Below are positions 12,111-24,245 of a stretch of 64,000 nucleotides of DNA, in pieces. This DNA comes from Metallyticus violacea. Taxonomy: Eukaryota; Arthropoda; Insecta; Mantodea; Metallyticidae. The stretch is taken from the NCBI GenBank assembly GCA_030762175.1, contig CM060846.1, positions 308,918,512-308,982,511 of the forward strand, written 5' to 3'. The translations under genes were made by a program, and so were the position numbers. Numbering within the stretch: position 1 is the first letter of the stretch; every line of letters starts with the position of its first letter. The notes below the pieces were generated by a model that was not told the DNA's origin, did not search any database, and was given only the letters and a program-made list of their open reading frames with translations.

Positions 12111-13332
12111 TTGATCTGTCGTGCCAAGAGTAAGGTTCACGCAAAAGAAAAATCACGAGTTCAGGCGTACATTTTTAGTGGAGCAAAAATTATTCTTAAA
12201 CGTTCACCAACAAAATCGCTGCTGAAATTAGCAAAAAATGGGGGTTTTGTTATGCAATGGGAAACAGTAACAAGGATATCAGAAATATTGTGGTTGGTTA
12301 ACTTAATGAATGTTTTCTCCATATAGTACCTCTTCAGTCGAAGAAGGACAGTTTCAAAATCTGCTATAAAGTAAAGTTGTAGATACGTTTTAGGAAGTAC
12401 AGTTAAAGTACGGGCGCCACCAGTTGCGGCAAGCTTAGTAGCCGGGACTTAAAAACCGCGTGAGCGTACAATGTTTATCAATAAAGCCTAAAAGATTAAT
12501 ACTTTTTTTAAAATACAGAATTAATTAGCTTGAATTTAGAAGCTCATGTTACTGAAGTCATTCGCCTCTCATTTTGACAACCGGTCTGTATGCAATGCCT
12601 ACCTGGTCAGAAGCAAACTCCCTTCACCTGAAGCGCAGCGATGAAATTGTAATAATCCATGACAAAGACATAAAGAGGGCGAGGATTGTCCCCTTTATTT
12701 TCTCTTAGAAAGCAGAATCAGTATTGTAAGCGAGTGTTTTTAATTTGGGTACGCCTCTCTTAAATAATGCACGAAAAAGAGTGAAAAGCATATATTCCAT
12801 TAACAGAGTGAAAACAAAGAAATGCCGGTCTCCATGAAATAATGGGATGTGTCGATACATTTCCCGCCATTGACTTGCATGAATGTCTTGTACAACTACG
12901 AGTAATTGCTGAAAGCAGCATCTGAATTCTTTTTACTTTTTCATGACGCAGGGGTAAATATCTTTCATACTGCCGATTTTCCTGTTGCATTCACATCAAC
13001 TTATGACAGTTAAAGAACTGCTGTGCTGAAAACAGCGGGAATTTATATTCCATGCACACCCATTAAATGGGACGCTGCCTCAAATTCTGGTTATGGTGGT
13101 ATTCTACTGCAACTAAAGCTTTAAGCTGCTTCGTTTCTTTTGAACAAAATGGAAACATTGGTGTAACCATAATAATGCTGTTTTAACAATTACAACGAGC
13201 AAAAACAATAACACACTTAAAACGTTCTCTTTAATGTTGATATTTTGCTATAACATTTTACTCTGTACCTGAATCTGCTAAAACATAATTGCATACGCCT
13301 TGAGTGCAACGGTTATCCTGACACAACACTTT
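12111..13332. other. unassigned stretch
   Basis: No recognised gene or repeat; only short open frames without motifs. Confidence 0.5.
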
Positions 13333-13371
13333 GCTGATGACCTGAGATGTTAAAGAGCGTCCCTAAATAAC
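13333..13371 (+). mobile_element. SINE family B, 3'-terminal stub
   Basis: About 39 bases matching only the last part of family B (GCTGATGACC, then ATGTTAAAGAGCGTCC and TAAATAA). Upstream parts of the SINE are absent. No clear target-site duplication is visible, unlike the similar stub at 24,191. Confidence 0.75.
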
Positions 13372-13969
13372 CAACCAACTCTGTCCTTTTGTGCGAATGT
13401 CGAAGATTGCATTATTTACAAGAACAATGTCGCAATCTCAAGAATCAGCATTCCGCAATATTAAACATTAGGTTCTCTTAAAAGCAAATACAGATAATTT
13501 TTATATATTAATGGATATACAAAATTACATTTTTCAAAATGCATGAATAGGAAGGAAATGGAATTTAACAGTATTACATAACTTTTGTTACAAAAATTAA
13601 TTCCCCAAATTCAAACAAAGGTAAAACTCTAGAATTAACTAGATTTTACCATGTATATATTTAAAATGCTCATTATAATGCTGTTTTTTAAACACTACTA
13701 GAAGAACAGCAAAATTAAATGGAATATGAATCAACTGATAAAACATTCGAGCTAACATGCAAGATAAATTTAAAAGTCAATGATTTCAATGCGTTTCCTG
13801 AGCAAAAGAGAAGACTTTACAGTGAGGTTGATTCAGTTACGAGCCGGAAGTGCAGCCGCCGCAACCAGAAAAAGGAGATAGATTCGATACACGTAAAGTT
13901 AATTTTTTTATTCTAGATTTGTATTTGTATCGAAAAACGATCCTGTTTTAAAACCGTTGATAATAATAA

Positions 13970-14500
13970 GAAGTACCTTGTGTTATAAGAGATATTGAAA
14001 TGGTGTCCATCAACGGCAATGCATTGCCAGCATCTGATTACAAAAGTCGTTTTTCTTCCGTAAGAAAAAGGCGGTTCGAAAAACATTTCTTATCATTGAG
14101 ATATTTCGTTTATCTCTCTCTCTCGTAACTTATTAACAAGCTGGCGAATAGTTCCTCCCCTTGAAACACGATTGCCCCAACATTTTCTTGCTATTTACCT
14201 TACCAGTTCTCCGAAAGAATCCGTAATCACATATGTATCATACATAAAACGCCCTACTGGCGTAACTAACGAAGAGCAATTAGCACACAATTTACACACA
14301 ATGAAAGCACCTAGTAACACAGGAACGCACTACCACTCTCTGTCAATGCCTCCCTCGAAATACTACAAGCTACTACCTACACATGCATTATACGGATTTG
14401 GCTGGTATCTCTCACTACAAAGGAACGCTCTGTCGACCCGTAACTTAAATAACCTCGTTGTACATTTCTGCATGGCATTATTCGACAGGTTTCAAAAGTG
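13970..14500 (-). pseudogene. mariner/IS630-type transposase relic, probably internally deleted
   Basis: On the minus strand, IRCWQCIAVDGHHF near 14,030-13,985 resembles the extreme C-terminus of insect mariner/IS630 transposases (usual form I-RC-xCI-x-GxHFE). Upstream on the same strand (about 14,250-14,060), ARKCWGNRVSRGGTIRQLV resembles the N-terminal helix-turn-helix part (pattern RPxRxTxxRLxxKL). If both are right, the catalytic middle is missing and this is an internally deleted, non-autonomous derivative. The C-terminal match is better than the N-terminal one. The copy is interrupted by stops. Confidence 0.4.
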
Positions 14501-14520
14501 AACTGCTACAAGTCGAACAT

Positions 14521-14810
14521 AATAAAAAATGAATGAATAGTGTTTAACGCCCGTTTTTGCTACAGAGGCACCATAGGCGATGGACAGTGATGATGCATGA
14601 GATGAAATGATATATTGGGAAAGGATTTATTTTTAAGGAGGGAAACGTTCCAGGCCTAAGTTTAGGGTATCTACCCGGCATTTGCCATTTATAAAAACTG
14701 GGGAAAACCGGAAAAAACCTCAGTCAGGGAAGACGGTCCTGGCGAGATTCGAACCCCAGACCTCCCGCTGACGAGTCCGCCCCTTAACGACCTCGGCCAC
14801 CCTGGCGGTC
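14521..14810 (-). mobile_element. SINE family A, full-length copy on the minus strand
   Basis: Reverse complement of family A. On the plus strand it starts near TAGTGTTTAACGCCCG and ends with CCCTTAACGACCTCGGCCAC, the complement of the A-box region; the B-box complement is GATTCGAACCCC. The imperfect 11-bp duplication AAGTCGAACAT (14,510-14,520) and AAGCCGAACAT (14,811-14,821) differs by one base and defines the ends. Confidence 0.9.
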
Positions 14811-14821
14811 AAGCCGAACAT

Positions 14822-17346
14822 GGGGTGACTTCCGATTGCTGAGGAAGATAATGCTAAGCTCCAGATGAGCTTGATAGACAGTTTCCTCTCCTATTCATTC
14901 GATCAGCATGATATGTCATGGAGGATATGTTGACGCACTCTGTCCTTTGGAATGTTTCGGGCGATTGCCGCTGCAGAAATATCGTTAAATAGATCTTTAA
15001 GTAACCGACCATTAATATGCAAATATTGTATTCGTGTACACAACCAAGAAAATTATGTGGAAATTGATAAAGACAACTATGGGTGAAACATTCTTTTTAC
15101 TCTCCTGGCACAGTAACAGCAATAGAGGTATAAGTCCAGGGTCAGAAAGCAACTCGAGATAACAGCAGGTTTCGCTATGCATGTCAGTCAAGACAAACTT
15201 AAATCTGGATATAAGCTTACGTCGCTGTCAATATATATTACGCTTTTGAAAATAACTTTTATACTACTGAATCTTAATAGGAAGCATAAAAGGGAAGCAC
15301 CTTTTTAAAACAAATACGGTTACAGAGTAAGGCTGCAATAAAATCAATGGAAGAAAAAGAAAAATGAAAATTTAATGTAAAAATGTTATATTGACAGGAA
15401 ATTTTAACAATTTTTGCTGTAAATTTCTAAAGGTGTTAAATTTTTTTTGAGAGCTACTAGGGATACATGAGGTGCTGATATACTCATGATACCGTAAACA
15501 ATCGCTTATCTACTGTAAACACACAATTTTAGTCCCAATATGAATGTATAATGTAGATCTCAATGATGAAATACTTTGCTATTGTTTATAGTTTTGGCAC
15601 AAACTGTCTGTATGAGACTCTAACGCTGTAACGCTTCCTCTCACTTCAATGTTTACGGTAACTTCCTTCCTTCTCTCTTAAAGTTTCCACAAGAACTGAT
15701 TCCTTGTTTCTGATAACACAGACCCTAAATAATGAAGTTGTCAGGCAATGTGCAAAGTAGAGCAAACAGTAGGGTCACTTTATTATATCAAATCAACAAG
15801 AGGTTCCAACTTCATAGAACCAGACAGTCATTATTTTGAATTTACTACACGTAGCCATGAATAGTCCTGAAAAATAAAATAGTGAAATTTTTCATTTTCA
15901 GTAATTTGTGCCAGGCCATTTTCTATATTTAATTATAGTAATAAAAATTGTCATGGGTCTAGAGAAAGAAAGATATATAATTAATTACAATATTATGGGT
16001 AATAATTAACTGGATGACCAGTTTTATTGCAAACTTTAGAGTAATTGAAATCGCAAGGGCTCCATACAATAAGTGCTTAAAATAGCCAGCCCAATTAAGG
16101 TTGCAAACGTAGTTGAAATAAGCTTTACAATCTGTAATATGAAACTGAGTTGGCGAATGTTACAGTAGCTTGCATAAGAAAATGACGATGGAACAAAACT
16201 TTTCTAAACGTCGGAACATGGGGAAAGCGAACAATTATAATTCGTTAAGAAATGTCATTCCTCTCCATATTTGAAAGTACTAGTTTGTTCCATTTAATTA
16301 AATAATATATCATTTGCGTGTATCCTCGGGAGCGTAATAAATTTAGAACCAAAAGTTTATATGGTGCAGCTCACTAATTAATTTCTACCCAAAATGTAAC
16401 CATCGCGAAGGAACAAAAAAGAAAAGCTTGTCCGAAGAGGAAGAAAGTCCAGGGAATATTCCCCGCCACGATGTCCTATCTCATCTCTCTCTTTCGACAC
16501 CAATATCTGTGTGCCTCTCTGAGCTCTTAGTCGAAGTTACTTGCCTCACATTTCCGGATGATGCGTGACGTCACTCGATGCGGTAAGTATGCGCAGAAAG
16601 CAGTACTTATACATATGCTGGCAAGAATGGCCTAATGCAAGTAGAAAACATGACGGTTGGTAAACCGCTGACTTGAGCTTGAAATGGCGCTATTTCCTAT
16701 GTATTTTCTGAAACAAAAATTGTCCAAGGTTTAAAACTACTACCCATATTTCACCAAGGCTGTCATTTAATTTTTACGGAGATTGTTTTGAATGACTCAA
16801 AACAGTTTAAAATATGTTTCATGTACATTTTTACTAACTGCAGTAGAAATTTAAAAATAGAGAAAATTGGATAAAAATGTAGTAAGTTGAATATAAATTG
16901 ACATAAAACTACTCTTAATTTTCAGGTAAGAAAAATTTTTGTGTACTTCATTTCTCTTTCCAAAACGTATTAAGTGCGAAATAAGGTTGATCTAAGTTGT
17001 GTAACGTAATACAATTATTCTAAATAAACTTTTACTAGAAAGAGAACTTACTACATAAATGCTTTTTTAAAGACGGCTATAAGTGATTTATCTTTCTCAG
17101 GCATCATTCTGTTCAAAATTAAAATTCCACACAAAGGCTGCACAGATTATTTTTTTATTATTAATATGTTACTCAAAGTTCCATTTATACAAGAACGGCG
17201 ATCTACAACGTTTTACAGTTTTTTCGGAAGAACCGATCACCTCTCCTACATGAAAGGTGAGTGCATATTCTTTCAGCAGATACTCTGGATTCAGTCTTTC
17301 TCAGGAAATAATCGGTTGGCTCGTGATTTTTTTTTTCTGTTTGGAT
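14822..17346. other. unassigned AT-rich stretch
   Basis: No recognised gene or mobile element. A TGACGTCA octamer occurs at 16,566-16,573 inside a slightly GC-richer patch (16,440-16,620). I cannot show a promoter there. Confidence 0.5.
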
Positions 17347-17354
17347 ACGGTAGA

Positions 17355-17654
17355 TGATTTGATTTATTTGCGGACGCTCTTTAACATCTCAGGTCATCAG
17401 CGTCCCATTCAATTCAGCGCTTGAAACGGTCGACAAATTTTGCTCAGAGGTATCTTCTTTCAGGCTCGAGGTTCTTTATCGTGCCGTAAACGTACGACAC
17501 GGGACCCACGGCTTTACTTCCCTTCCGAAGGAAGCCATACTTAGGATTTTTACGCCCCGAAAAAATCCATCGATCCTGGCCGGGTTCGAACCCGCGATCT
17601 TGGGTTTAGAAGTCAAGTATGATTACCACTACACAAACCAAGACCGACAGGGAG
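17355..17654 (-). mobile_element. SINE family B, full-length copy on the minus strand
   Basis: Reverse complement of family B, about 300 bp. The plus strand starts TTTATTTGCGGACGCTCTTT and ends with the complement of the tRNA-like head; the B-box complement is GGGTTCGAACCCGCGATC. The 8-bp target-site duplication ACGGTAGA flanks it (17,347-17,354 and 17,655-17,662). Confidence 0.9.
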
Positions 17655-17662
17655 ACGGTAGA

Positions 17663-19842
17663 GAATAAAGTAGTAAGATGAATGTCATTATATGCAAGAA
17701 ATCTGCCACGAAGTGTGAGACCTGTTGCTAGTGATTAGGGCGGTTGAAACAAACCAAACTCAAAGATATAGCCATTGAAGCGTGGTCACATCTTGAAATT
17801 GTCACATGAACAATCATGTTTGATTCTGTGGGAAGGATTTTGGATCAATGAGCTGAAGTAATATTTTCTCTCTGTCCTTATACTATCTCTCTCTACTGTA
17901 AGGAATCAAAAATGAATACTAGGAATGGTATAATCATAAAACTACCAGAGATATATTAATTTGCTTTCCTTATGGCCTATGTAGGTTGTTTTATTAGCAT
18001 GTCCCACAAATCAAACTAATCTGTAACAAACAATGTTACACAAGTTGTAGATAGTGTTGTGAAAACATTATTATTCTGTTCTATACCTTGCAGTCAAACA
18101 GTGTTCCGTTTTGGTTCCCTATGACCTAAAGGGAATTAGCAATGGGCAAAGCAAAGGTTTGTGTAGGATTTTTCCTATTATTCATGCCGCCAGCTACTCC
18201 ATTATCAACATCATCCCCGTCTTATTCTGCAGTATGGTCCAACCAAACTCCGTTGCGACGCTTCAGGTTACTCACACCTTTGTCTTCAGTTATCCCTATG
18301 GAAATCTCAAATGTCTGATCAACAAGTGAGATGACACTACAAATTATGGTCATTTGTACAATTGGAAAGTACTTTTTATTTTCGCTCTCTTTTGCAAGAC
18401 AATTAATGCCAGAAACAGATATAATTTCACTTACCTTAAAAACGTCAATAAAAGAGCGGAGTTGAGAGATGATGCTGCTAAACATATTAGAGTTAGGATT
18501 ACAGAGATGTGAAATCAAGCCTCCAAAATTTTGAACCAGCTCTACGCAAAATCTACGACTTGTCAATTGTTTTAATTCATATGTTTTAATGTGTTAATAT
18601 GTTTCTGTACTAAGTGTAACAATTGGTTTGTTATATCCACTTTAGAGATGTTTTTTCCGTCAGTGTGCATTATTTATCATCTATAACATTTTGGTAACAG
18701 TATGTAGAATTTTGTAGCAAAAATATTTATAATATCGAAAAAAATATATAACTAGTGTCTGTTACCATGGGAAATTTAAATTATAAATCAGAAGTATCAG
18801 GATCCAAAACAAATTACATTTTTTTCTCAATATATACACAAATCCATTTGATCACCGATATTAATTGTTTGCTTCTTACTTCGAAATATCTCCAAAATAG
18901 GAGATTGTATATTAGATGTTCCAATATATACCTGAGCCGCGTGTGTTCCCTGACTTGCAGTATTTTTATAGCACTCCATATGCAAAATTCGATTTTAAAT
19001 GAATGTAAAAGGGAAATGCGTGTCATAGAAATTGAAGGGTGACGACGGAAATTACACCAGTAGGTTTTGTTGAGGCACTCGTTTGCTCCACAAAGCGGTC
19101 TTGAGTTGCGATTACCTATAACCAAGAAACCTTATAAGAGAATGACATAACATGAGTAAAACAACTTCAAGAAAATGGAATGGAGTAATAAGAACCCGAG
19201 GACTGTAATTTCAGCTGGCTTGTTACCAACCTTCCCAGAGCTGATCATTTAGAATCTTTCTGGTCCTAACCTATAGAACTCAAGTTATCACATTCCTCAT
19301 TCGCAATTAGTCAGCTGGTTATATTCAGCTATACTAGCGTACTGCTCGTAGCTTATACGATGAAGCATATCTCTCCCCCTCCTTTTTGAAGCATTAACTT
19401 ATTGTTTGGTAATCGTAAAGAGTCGGTTTCTGGTATATTTGTTCTATTTGGAATCAAAATTATTGAATCAATCCAGAGTTAGCCTCATATACTGAGAAAC
19501 AATCTCGGAGGGACAGCTTCAGCATGTTACATATGCTCATTGGTGATGTGGCTGCAGTTTTTTAGGGATACAAGTATTGAGAGACTTAACCTGCCTTCAG
19601 TGTTAATTATATAGCTCCTGGAAAAATACTTGAGTTTGTGGTTAGCCTTTGCTAAAGGTTAATAAAGAAGTTTTAAATTATAAAGTAACTTAAAGCAAGA
19701 CAAGGATGTCCACTGATAGTTTTACTCTATTACATACTTGAAGTGTCTAGAGAATTTAATTGTTCACTACAAGGTAATTGTTTATACAAAAATTAACATA
19801 TTTTTATTTTAATACTCCTTAGGCTTTCACGGCAGATGTAAA
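17663..19842. other. unassigned stretch
   Basis: No recognised repeat. The longest open frame is 114 codons on the minus strand (18,222-18,566). It has no domain I recognise and no convincing splice signals; I do not call it a gene. Confidence 0.45.
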
Positions 19843-20040
19843 ACAGTTGAGATCTTCCGTGCCCATGGATTAATACTCGTATGCTACCATTGCTTTCATC
19901 ATCTACTGCGGTTGGCATCATCGGTGGACGATGAACAACTCCTGACTGCTAAAAGACGACAACCGCAGTAGTTGATGAAAGCTATGGTAGCATATTAAAC
20001 CATGGACCACAGCAAAATACTCCGGAGGATTTAAACTGTT
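19843..20040. mobile_element. foldback (inverted-repeat) element, about 200 bp
   Basis: Inverted arms at 19,863-19,914 and 19,960-20,005. Both begin CCATGG at the outside, contain TATGCTACCAT-GCTTTCATCA and end CTACTGCGGTTG toward the centre. The left arm has a small insertion near TACTCGT. Weaker complementarity continues outward to AACAGTT at about 19,843 and AACTGTT at 20,040. The centre is a loop of about 45 bases. It resembles a MITE or snap-back element. No clear target-site duplication and no coding content. Confidence 0.65.
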
Positions 20041-20657
20041 GTAATGCTTTTATTTCTGAATCATGATTTTATTCGCTAATTTGAAAGACAGCTTGTTACT
20101 TAAGGTAAGTAGTACTTCAGAAATCATTGCGGCCCGCATGTGTAATCGGCAGATGTTTGAATGGGACACACAATATATCAGTATGTTTTCGATTTTTTTA
20201 TTGTATGTACAAATTGGTGTTAAATATTCATTATCTTTGAGCAAAAACTGTATTAGATTAACTGCGTACTCGGAGAGCATATATGAAAAAATCGCTATTT
20301 AGGTGTAACTACTGGGTCATAAAATCAATAAAAAACGACAACAAAACAGAGAAAACCAGAAAAAACTATTTTTCTTATAGTGAAATAAATAATATACAAT
20401 GGAGTTAAAATGCGTGCAAAATTACAAAATGTAATTTCCAAAATACTTTAAATTAGCTCAAATTTCATTTTGAATAAATAGAGTATATTCTTAACTCTGA
20501 CATGTTTATTGAACAGATGAAAGCCAACTACGAAGATAACGAAATATGAAATATATATTTCTCAGATTCATATTCTACTGCATTATTTTAAAAATATTAG
20601 CACCATAGTTATGCAAAGCATTATATCTGATGCTCAGTTTTCTTTCTTTCTTTGCTC

Positions 20658-20731
<74 letters not shown>
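20658..20731 (+). repeat. (TTA)n microsatellite, about 24 units
   Basis: Uninterrupted TTA repeat preceded by a pyrimidine-rich TCTTTCTTTC stretch. The tyrosine-rich open frame it creates is an artefact. Confidence 0.97.
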
Positions 20732-21930
20732 TTTACAAATATTTAATTGTGTTGAACTTTTTTTCATTTTTTATTTCCTCCAAACTGTTATCTACTCATT
20801 CTACTGTGTGGAAGTATCCTTGGTATCCTAGAAGAGTATTGCGATATGCATCCTTATAAGACCGCCAATACCCTGAGTAAAAGAGTAACGGCGATGAATG
20901 TTTATGAAGATGAGTATAAGAAGTACATGGCTTAGTATATAATCAAGAAAATATTCCAAGGGTGACACAAACTGGGATTAGTTGCACCTCAGTGAACGTG
21001 GCAGGAAATGAAGACGAAGGGTGAGTTTTATTAACACAACACCTGTTGGTAACATGTGCGTCATAGGTAGTCGAACATAAGGAACTTAAGAAATTAGAGA
21101 CTTGAGCTTTCGCTACTGTTGTCTTTATTCAAACATCTGCAATTATACGCGACATAGTTGATCTCACACATCTTTGTTCCACGTAATGATTTCTTTGTCT
21201 ACCGAGAGGTTAAACTTAAATCATCTTCCTCAGGAGTGTTTCATGAGGTGGTCCGAAAATTTCTTACATTTATATTTTTGTCCATTACCTTTATTTATTA
21301 TTACCTCCATGACTCCCGATAAATTGACATTAATATTACTTATGGTGGCAATTGAAAGTACTGTTCTTATTTGCGCCATTCTTTCATTTCATGTCTGAAG
21401 CTGGTTGAAGCTGCAACATTTCTATTCATCTCTCTATGCCGTTTCTCCTTTTCATCATTCAACTTTAAAATTGTTATTCTAATGATATTCGGAGTCTAAT
21501 TTTCGGAATTTAGGATATGTTTTACGAATTTAGAATACCTTGACAACCCGTTAATTTTAAGCTATCCACCCGAGGTGAGAAACTTTCGATCATTTGTACA
21601 ATGTGAAGCTTAATCTTTACTTGGAGAAACATTCATAAGGTTTGTCTATTGAATTTTGCAATTGTTGCTCATACAACGAAAACATTTAAGTTGAAAAATT
21701 CAATACCCCTGCCAGTCAGTGAAACAGATAAGTCCTACACTTGAATATTGACAGGGAAGGAAGATGTGATCGACCAATAAAAACATTCCTTAGAATAAGG
21801 ACAATGTGCATGAACCAGGTAGGTACATAAGAAGTGTAGTGAAGTAATTGCATTTGTCTGAAGACTTTCACTATAAAAATAAGAAATCACTACTCGTTTT
21901 TCACATCATTCACTTGAATTTCGACGCAAG
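20732..21930. other. unassigned stretch
   Basis: Nothing recognised. Its right part (about 21,650-21,930) may hold more of the decayed Tc1 copy that follows, but I cannot read it as protein. Confidence 0.4.
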
Positions 21931-22208
21931 CTAGTGCAAAAGTACACACGTCACTCAGACAATGAAGAGTTTTGAGAAAACTTCAATGACATCTGGAGGG
22001 ATTGGCAAGGAAATGCTATAGATCTAAATGTCGAGTATTTATGGGTTACACTGCAAAACAACCTCGATCAGGCACCAGAGAACAGTTTATTGAAAAGGTC
22101 AAGGAAGAATGGATATGTGTTAACCGGGATACAATTATGACTGTGTCAGCTGTTCCGAAAACTAATTTTAGAGTGGCATCTAAACGGTGGAGGTCACACA
22201 AATGCTGA
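21931..22208 (+). pseudogene. Tc1-like transposase, C-terminal remnant
   Basis: A degraded end of a Tc1 (DD34E) transposase. In order: SAKVHTS (usual NAPVHTS, near the second catalytic Asp, which is lost here); DWQGNAIDLNVEYLWV (usual DWPGNSPDLNPIENLW; the Glu matching the third catalytic residue is kept); after a frame change EQFIEKVKEEW, and a terminal SKRWRSHKC then a stop (usual KGGHTKY). At least two frame changes separate these blocks. Terminal inverted repeats were not found. The order and spacing of four family blocks make the assignment good despite decay. Confidence 0.75.
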
Positions 22209-22515
22209 AGATTATGATAGGTCATCAAATTGTGTTTCTGGCACTTAAAATTCATTGAACAATATTTCAGACCACTTATTTCAAAATGTTGAGGGGTAAG
22301 AAACCTTCTAACCACCCTGTACTTGTATGAAGTGAGAAAACATGCAACTTCTAAAATAGCAGATCTCAATCGATGTTAAGTTTTAGTCCGAGTATAACGA
22401 TCTTTTTGCAACCCTTTTCTGACAGTTTTTGTTGCAACTATGGTTTTATTGTTCACTAAGTTTTTTCAAACTTGGAATAACACTCGGGTACATGTATCAG
22501 AGTAAGCGTTACCTG

Positions 22516-22806
22516 GTTGGTCCTGGTGGTGTAGTGGTAACCATACTTGCCTTCTACACCCAAGATCGCGGGTTCAATCCCGGCTCGGATAGATGGATTT
22601 TTTCGGGCGGAAAAATCCTAAATATGGCTTCCTTCGCAAGGGAAGTAAAGCCGTGGGTCCCATGCCGTACTTTTAAGGCACGAAAAATAACCTCAAGCCT
22701 GAATGAAGAGGCCTCTGAGCAAAATTTGTCGGCCGTTTCACGCCCTGAATTGAACGGGACGCTGATGACCTACGATGTTAAAGAGCGTCCGTAAATAAAA
22801 CAAATG
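22516..22806 (+). mobile_element. SINE family B, full-length copy
   Basis: A family-B SINE with A-box-like GTGTAGTGGTAACCA and a good B box GGGTTCAATCCCGGC. The tail reads AAAGAGCGTCCGTAAATAAA. The imperfect 12-bp duplication AAGCGTTACCTG (22,504-22,515) and AAGTGTTACCTG (22,807-22,818) differs by one base. Confidence 0.9.
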
Positions 22807-22818
22807 AAGTGTTACCTG

Positions 22819-24175
22819 TAGTTAACTTTAAGTCCAGTTAACTTTTAAAATCAATCTGAGAAGCGAAAGTTTATATTTCAACAAATGCTGATACACCAAT
22901 TACATTGTGCTTGGTATAATTTATATAAAATTTCATAAAGACAAATTCGGAATTTGTACCGAGACCTGAAAATCTTTTGTCGTAAAATATATGTTCCCTC
23001 TGAAATAATAAAGTGCTTTCTCTAAAATACAAAATTACAGAAATAAAATGAAAAAAGTAAAATAAAAAAAAAACTCTTAGGAATTTCGCAATAATATTGG
23101 CAAGAAATCGAGCACCACGGCAACTTTCTCATTGTTATTGTATACTTAAGTTTAAGGCATGAACTTTTTTCTTTTCGCAACTTTTACCATGTAGAAAAAG
23201 ATTCGCAGATCCCACACATAGAGCCGTGGCAATGGAACTGTCACTGTTCTAGTACGGCGTAAGAATAAGTGTACACGTTCCGCAGTGAAGATCTGCTGGA
23301 GTGCTTAATATTCCAGACGCTCCGGAGACCAGCGTGTGCTCCAGTGAATTCCATAAGAACCGATGTTACAAGGGGCTTATGTCGGAGGCTGCAGTCTCAC
23401 CCCCAGGAACCTCCTCAGGGAATCACCTTTGGACACTTCGCTCCTTCTGCGGATGTGGTCGGGAATGGAAAGTAATGCGGATAGTGGTGATGTTTTCCAA
23501 GTGAAATGTCCTATCTGTGAATGTAGGAAAACACATGTGCTCTTTTTCTCCCACCCCCTTTGACATCTTGAAACAAGGATACTTGGTTTTGACAGTATTG
23601 TTCCCCTTTTTGGTGAAAACTTCTTTTTGAAAATGTGAAGTAAACAGCAAATTGTTGGTGAATGAAAAAATATGAAATACTCTGTTCTATACTGGCTATT
23701 CACGTGTGCACAGACACGCATGGACTTTTAGCTTTATGTTCCCTTCACACCGTTACCTGAAATTATAACTACATCAGAACATTGGACAAGAATTAAAACT
23801 GCAGAAAAATATTAATATAAAAAAGACTAAAATATTAAATATATTTCTTACAAAATAGGTCAGTAGTAAATATCAACCTAATGATTAGACATCGGAGTTC
23901 TTAAGCATTTAACATCAACTTAGGTACACTCATACTATAATTAGATCAATTCAAATAACGCAAGCTTGAGTCACTGCCCAGCGGATAAACATGAAAAGAC
24001 AAATGACAGGTGTAAGGGGATAGAAGTACTGTAGCTCGTGACCTATTGTACTCCTCCCACCTGTTGTCTACAGTCCAGTTATGTACTCACATAACTTCAT
24101 TCCATTTAATTCCGGTTTTGTACATAGGAATGTCGATGTTTACAAATAAATAATGTGTATGAACAAAAGTAAGAA
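22819..24175. other. unassigned stretch
   Basis: The region 23,220-23,500 is GC-richer and carries several overlapping open frames on both strands without a recognised motif. It may be an unrecognised repeat. The rest is AT-rich with nothing recognised. Confidence 0.45.
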
Positions 24176-24190
24176 TTCAATTGAATTTGA

Positions 24191-24230
24191 TTTATTTATG
24201 GACGCTCTTTAACAGCTGAGGTCATCAGCG
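24191..24230 (-). mobile_element. SINE family B, 40-bp 3' stub with perfect target-site duplication
   Basis: Only the last 40 bases of family B, reverse-complemented: TTTATTTATGGACGCTCTTT followed by GGTCATCAGCG. It is bracketed by a perfect 15-bp direct repeat, TTCAATTGAATTTGA, at 24,176-24,190 and 24,231-24,245. The element therefore arrived as a very short, 5'-truncated insertion rather than by decay of a full copy. Confidence 0.9.
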
Positions 24231-24245
24231 TTCAATTGAATTTGA

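Noticed and set aside
18222..18566. 114-codon minus-strand open frame
   Set aside because: No recognised domain and no supporting neighbouring exon or signal; chance length is plausible.
20611..20859. Open frame of 82 codons with a long tyrosine run
   Set aside because: It is made by the TTA microsatellite; no protein evidence.
22046..22369. 107-codon minus-strand open frame
   Set aside because: It is antisense to the Tc1-like remnant and explained by it.
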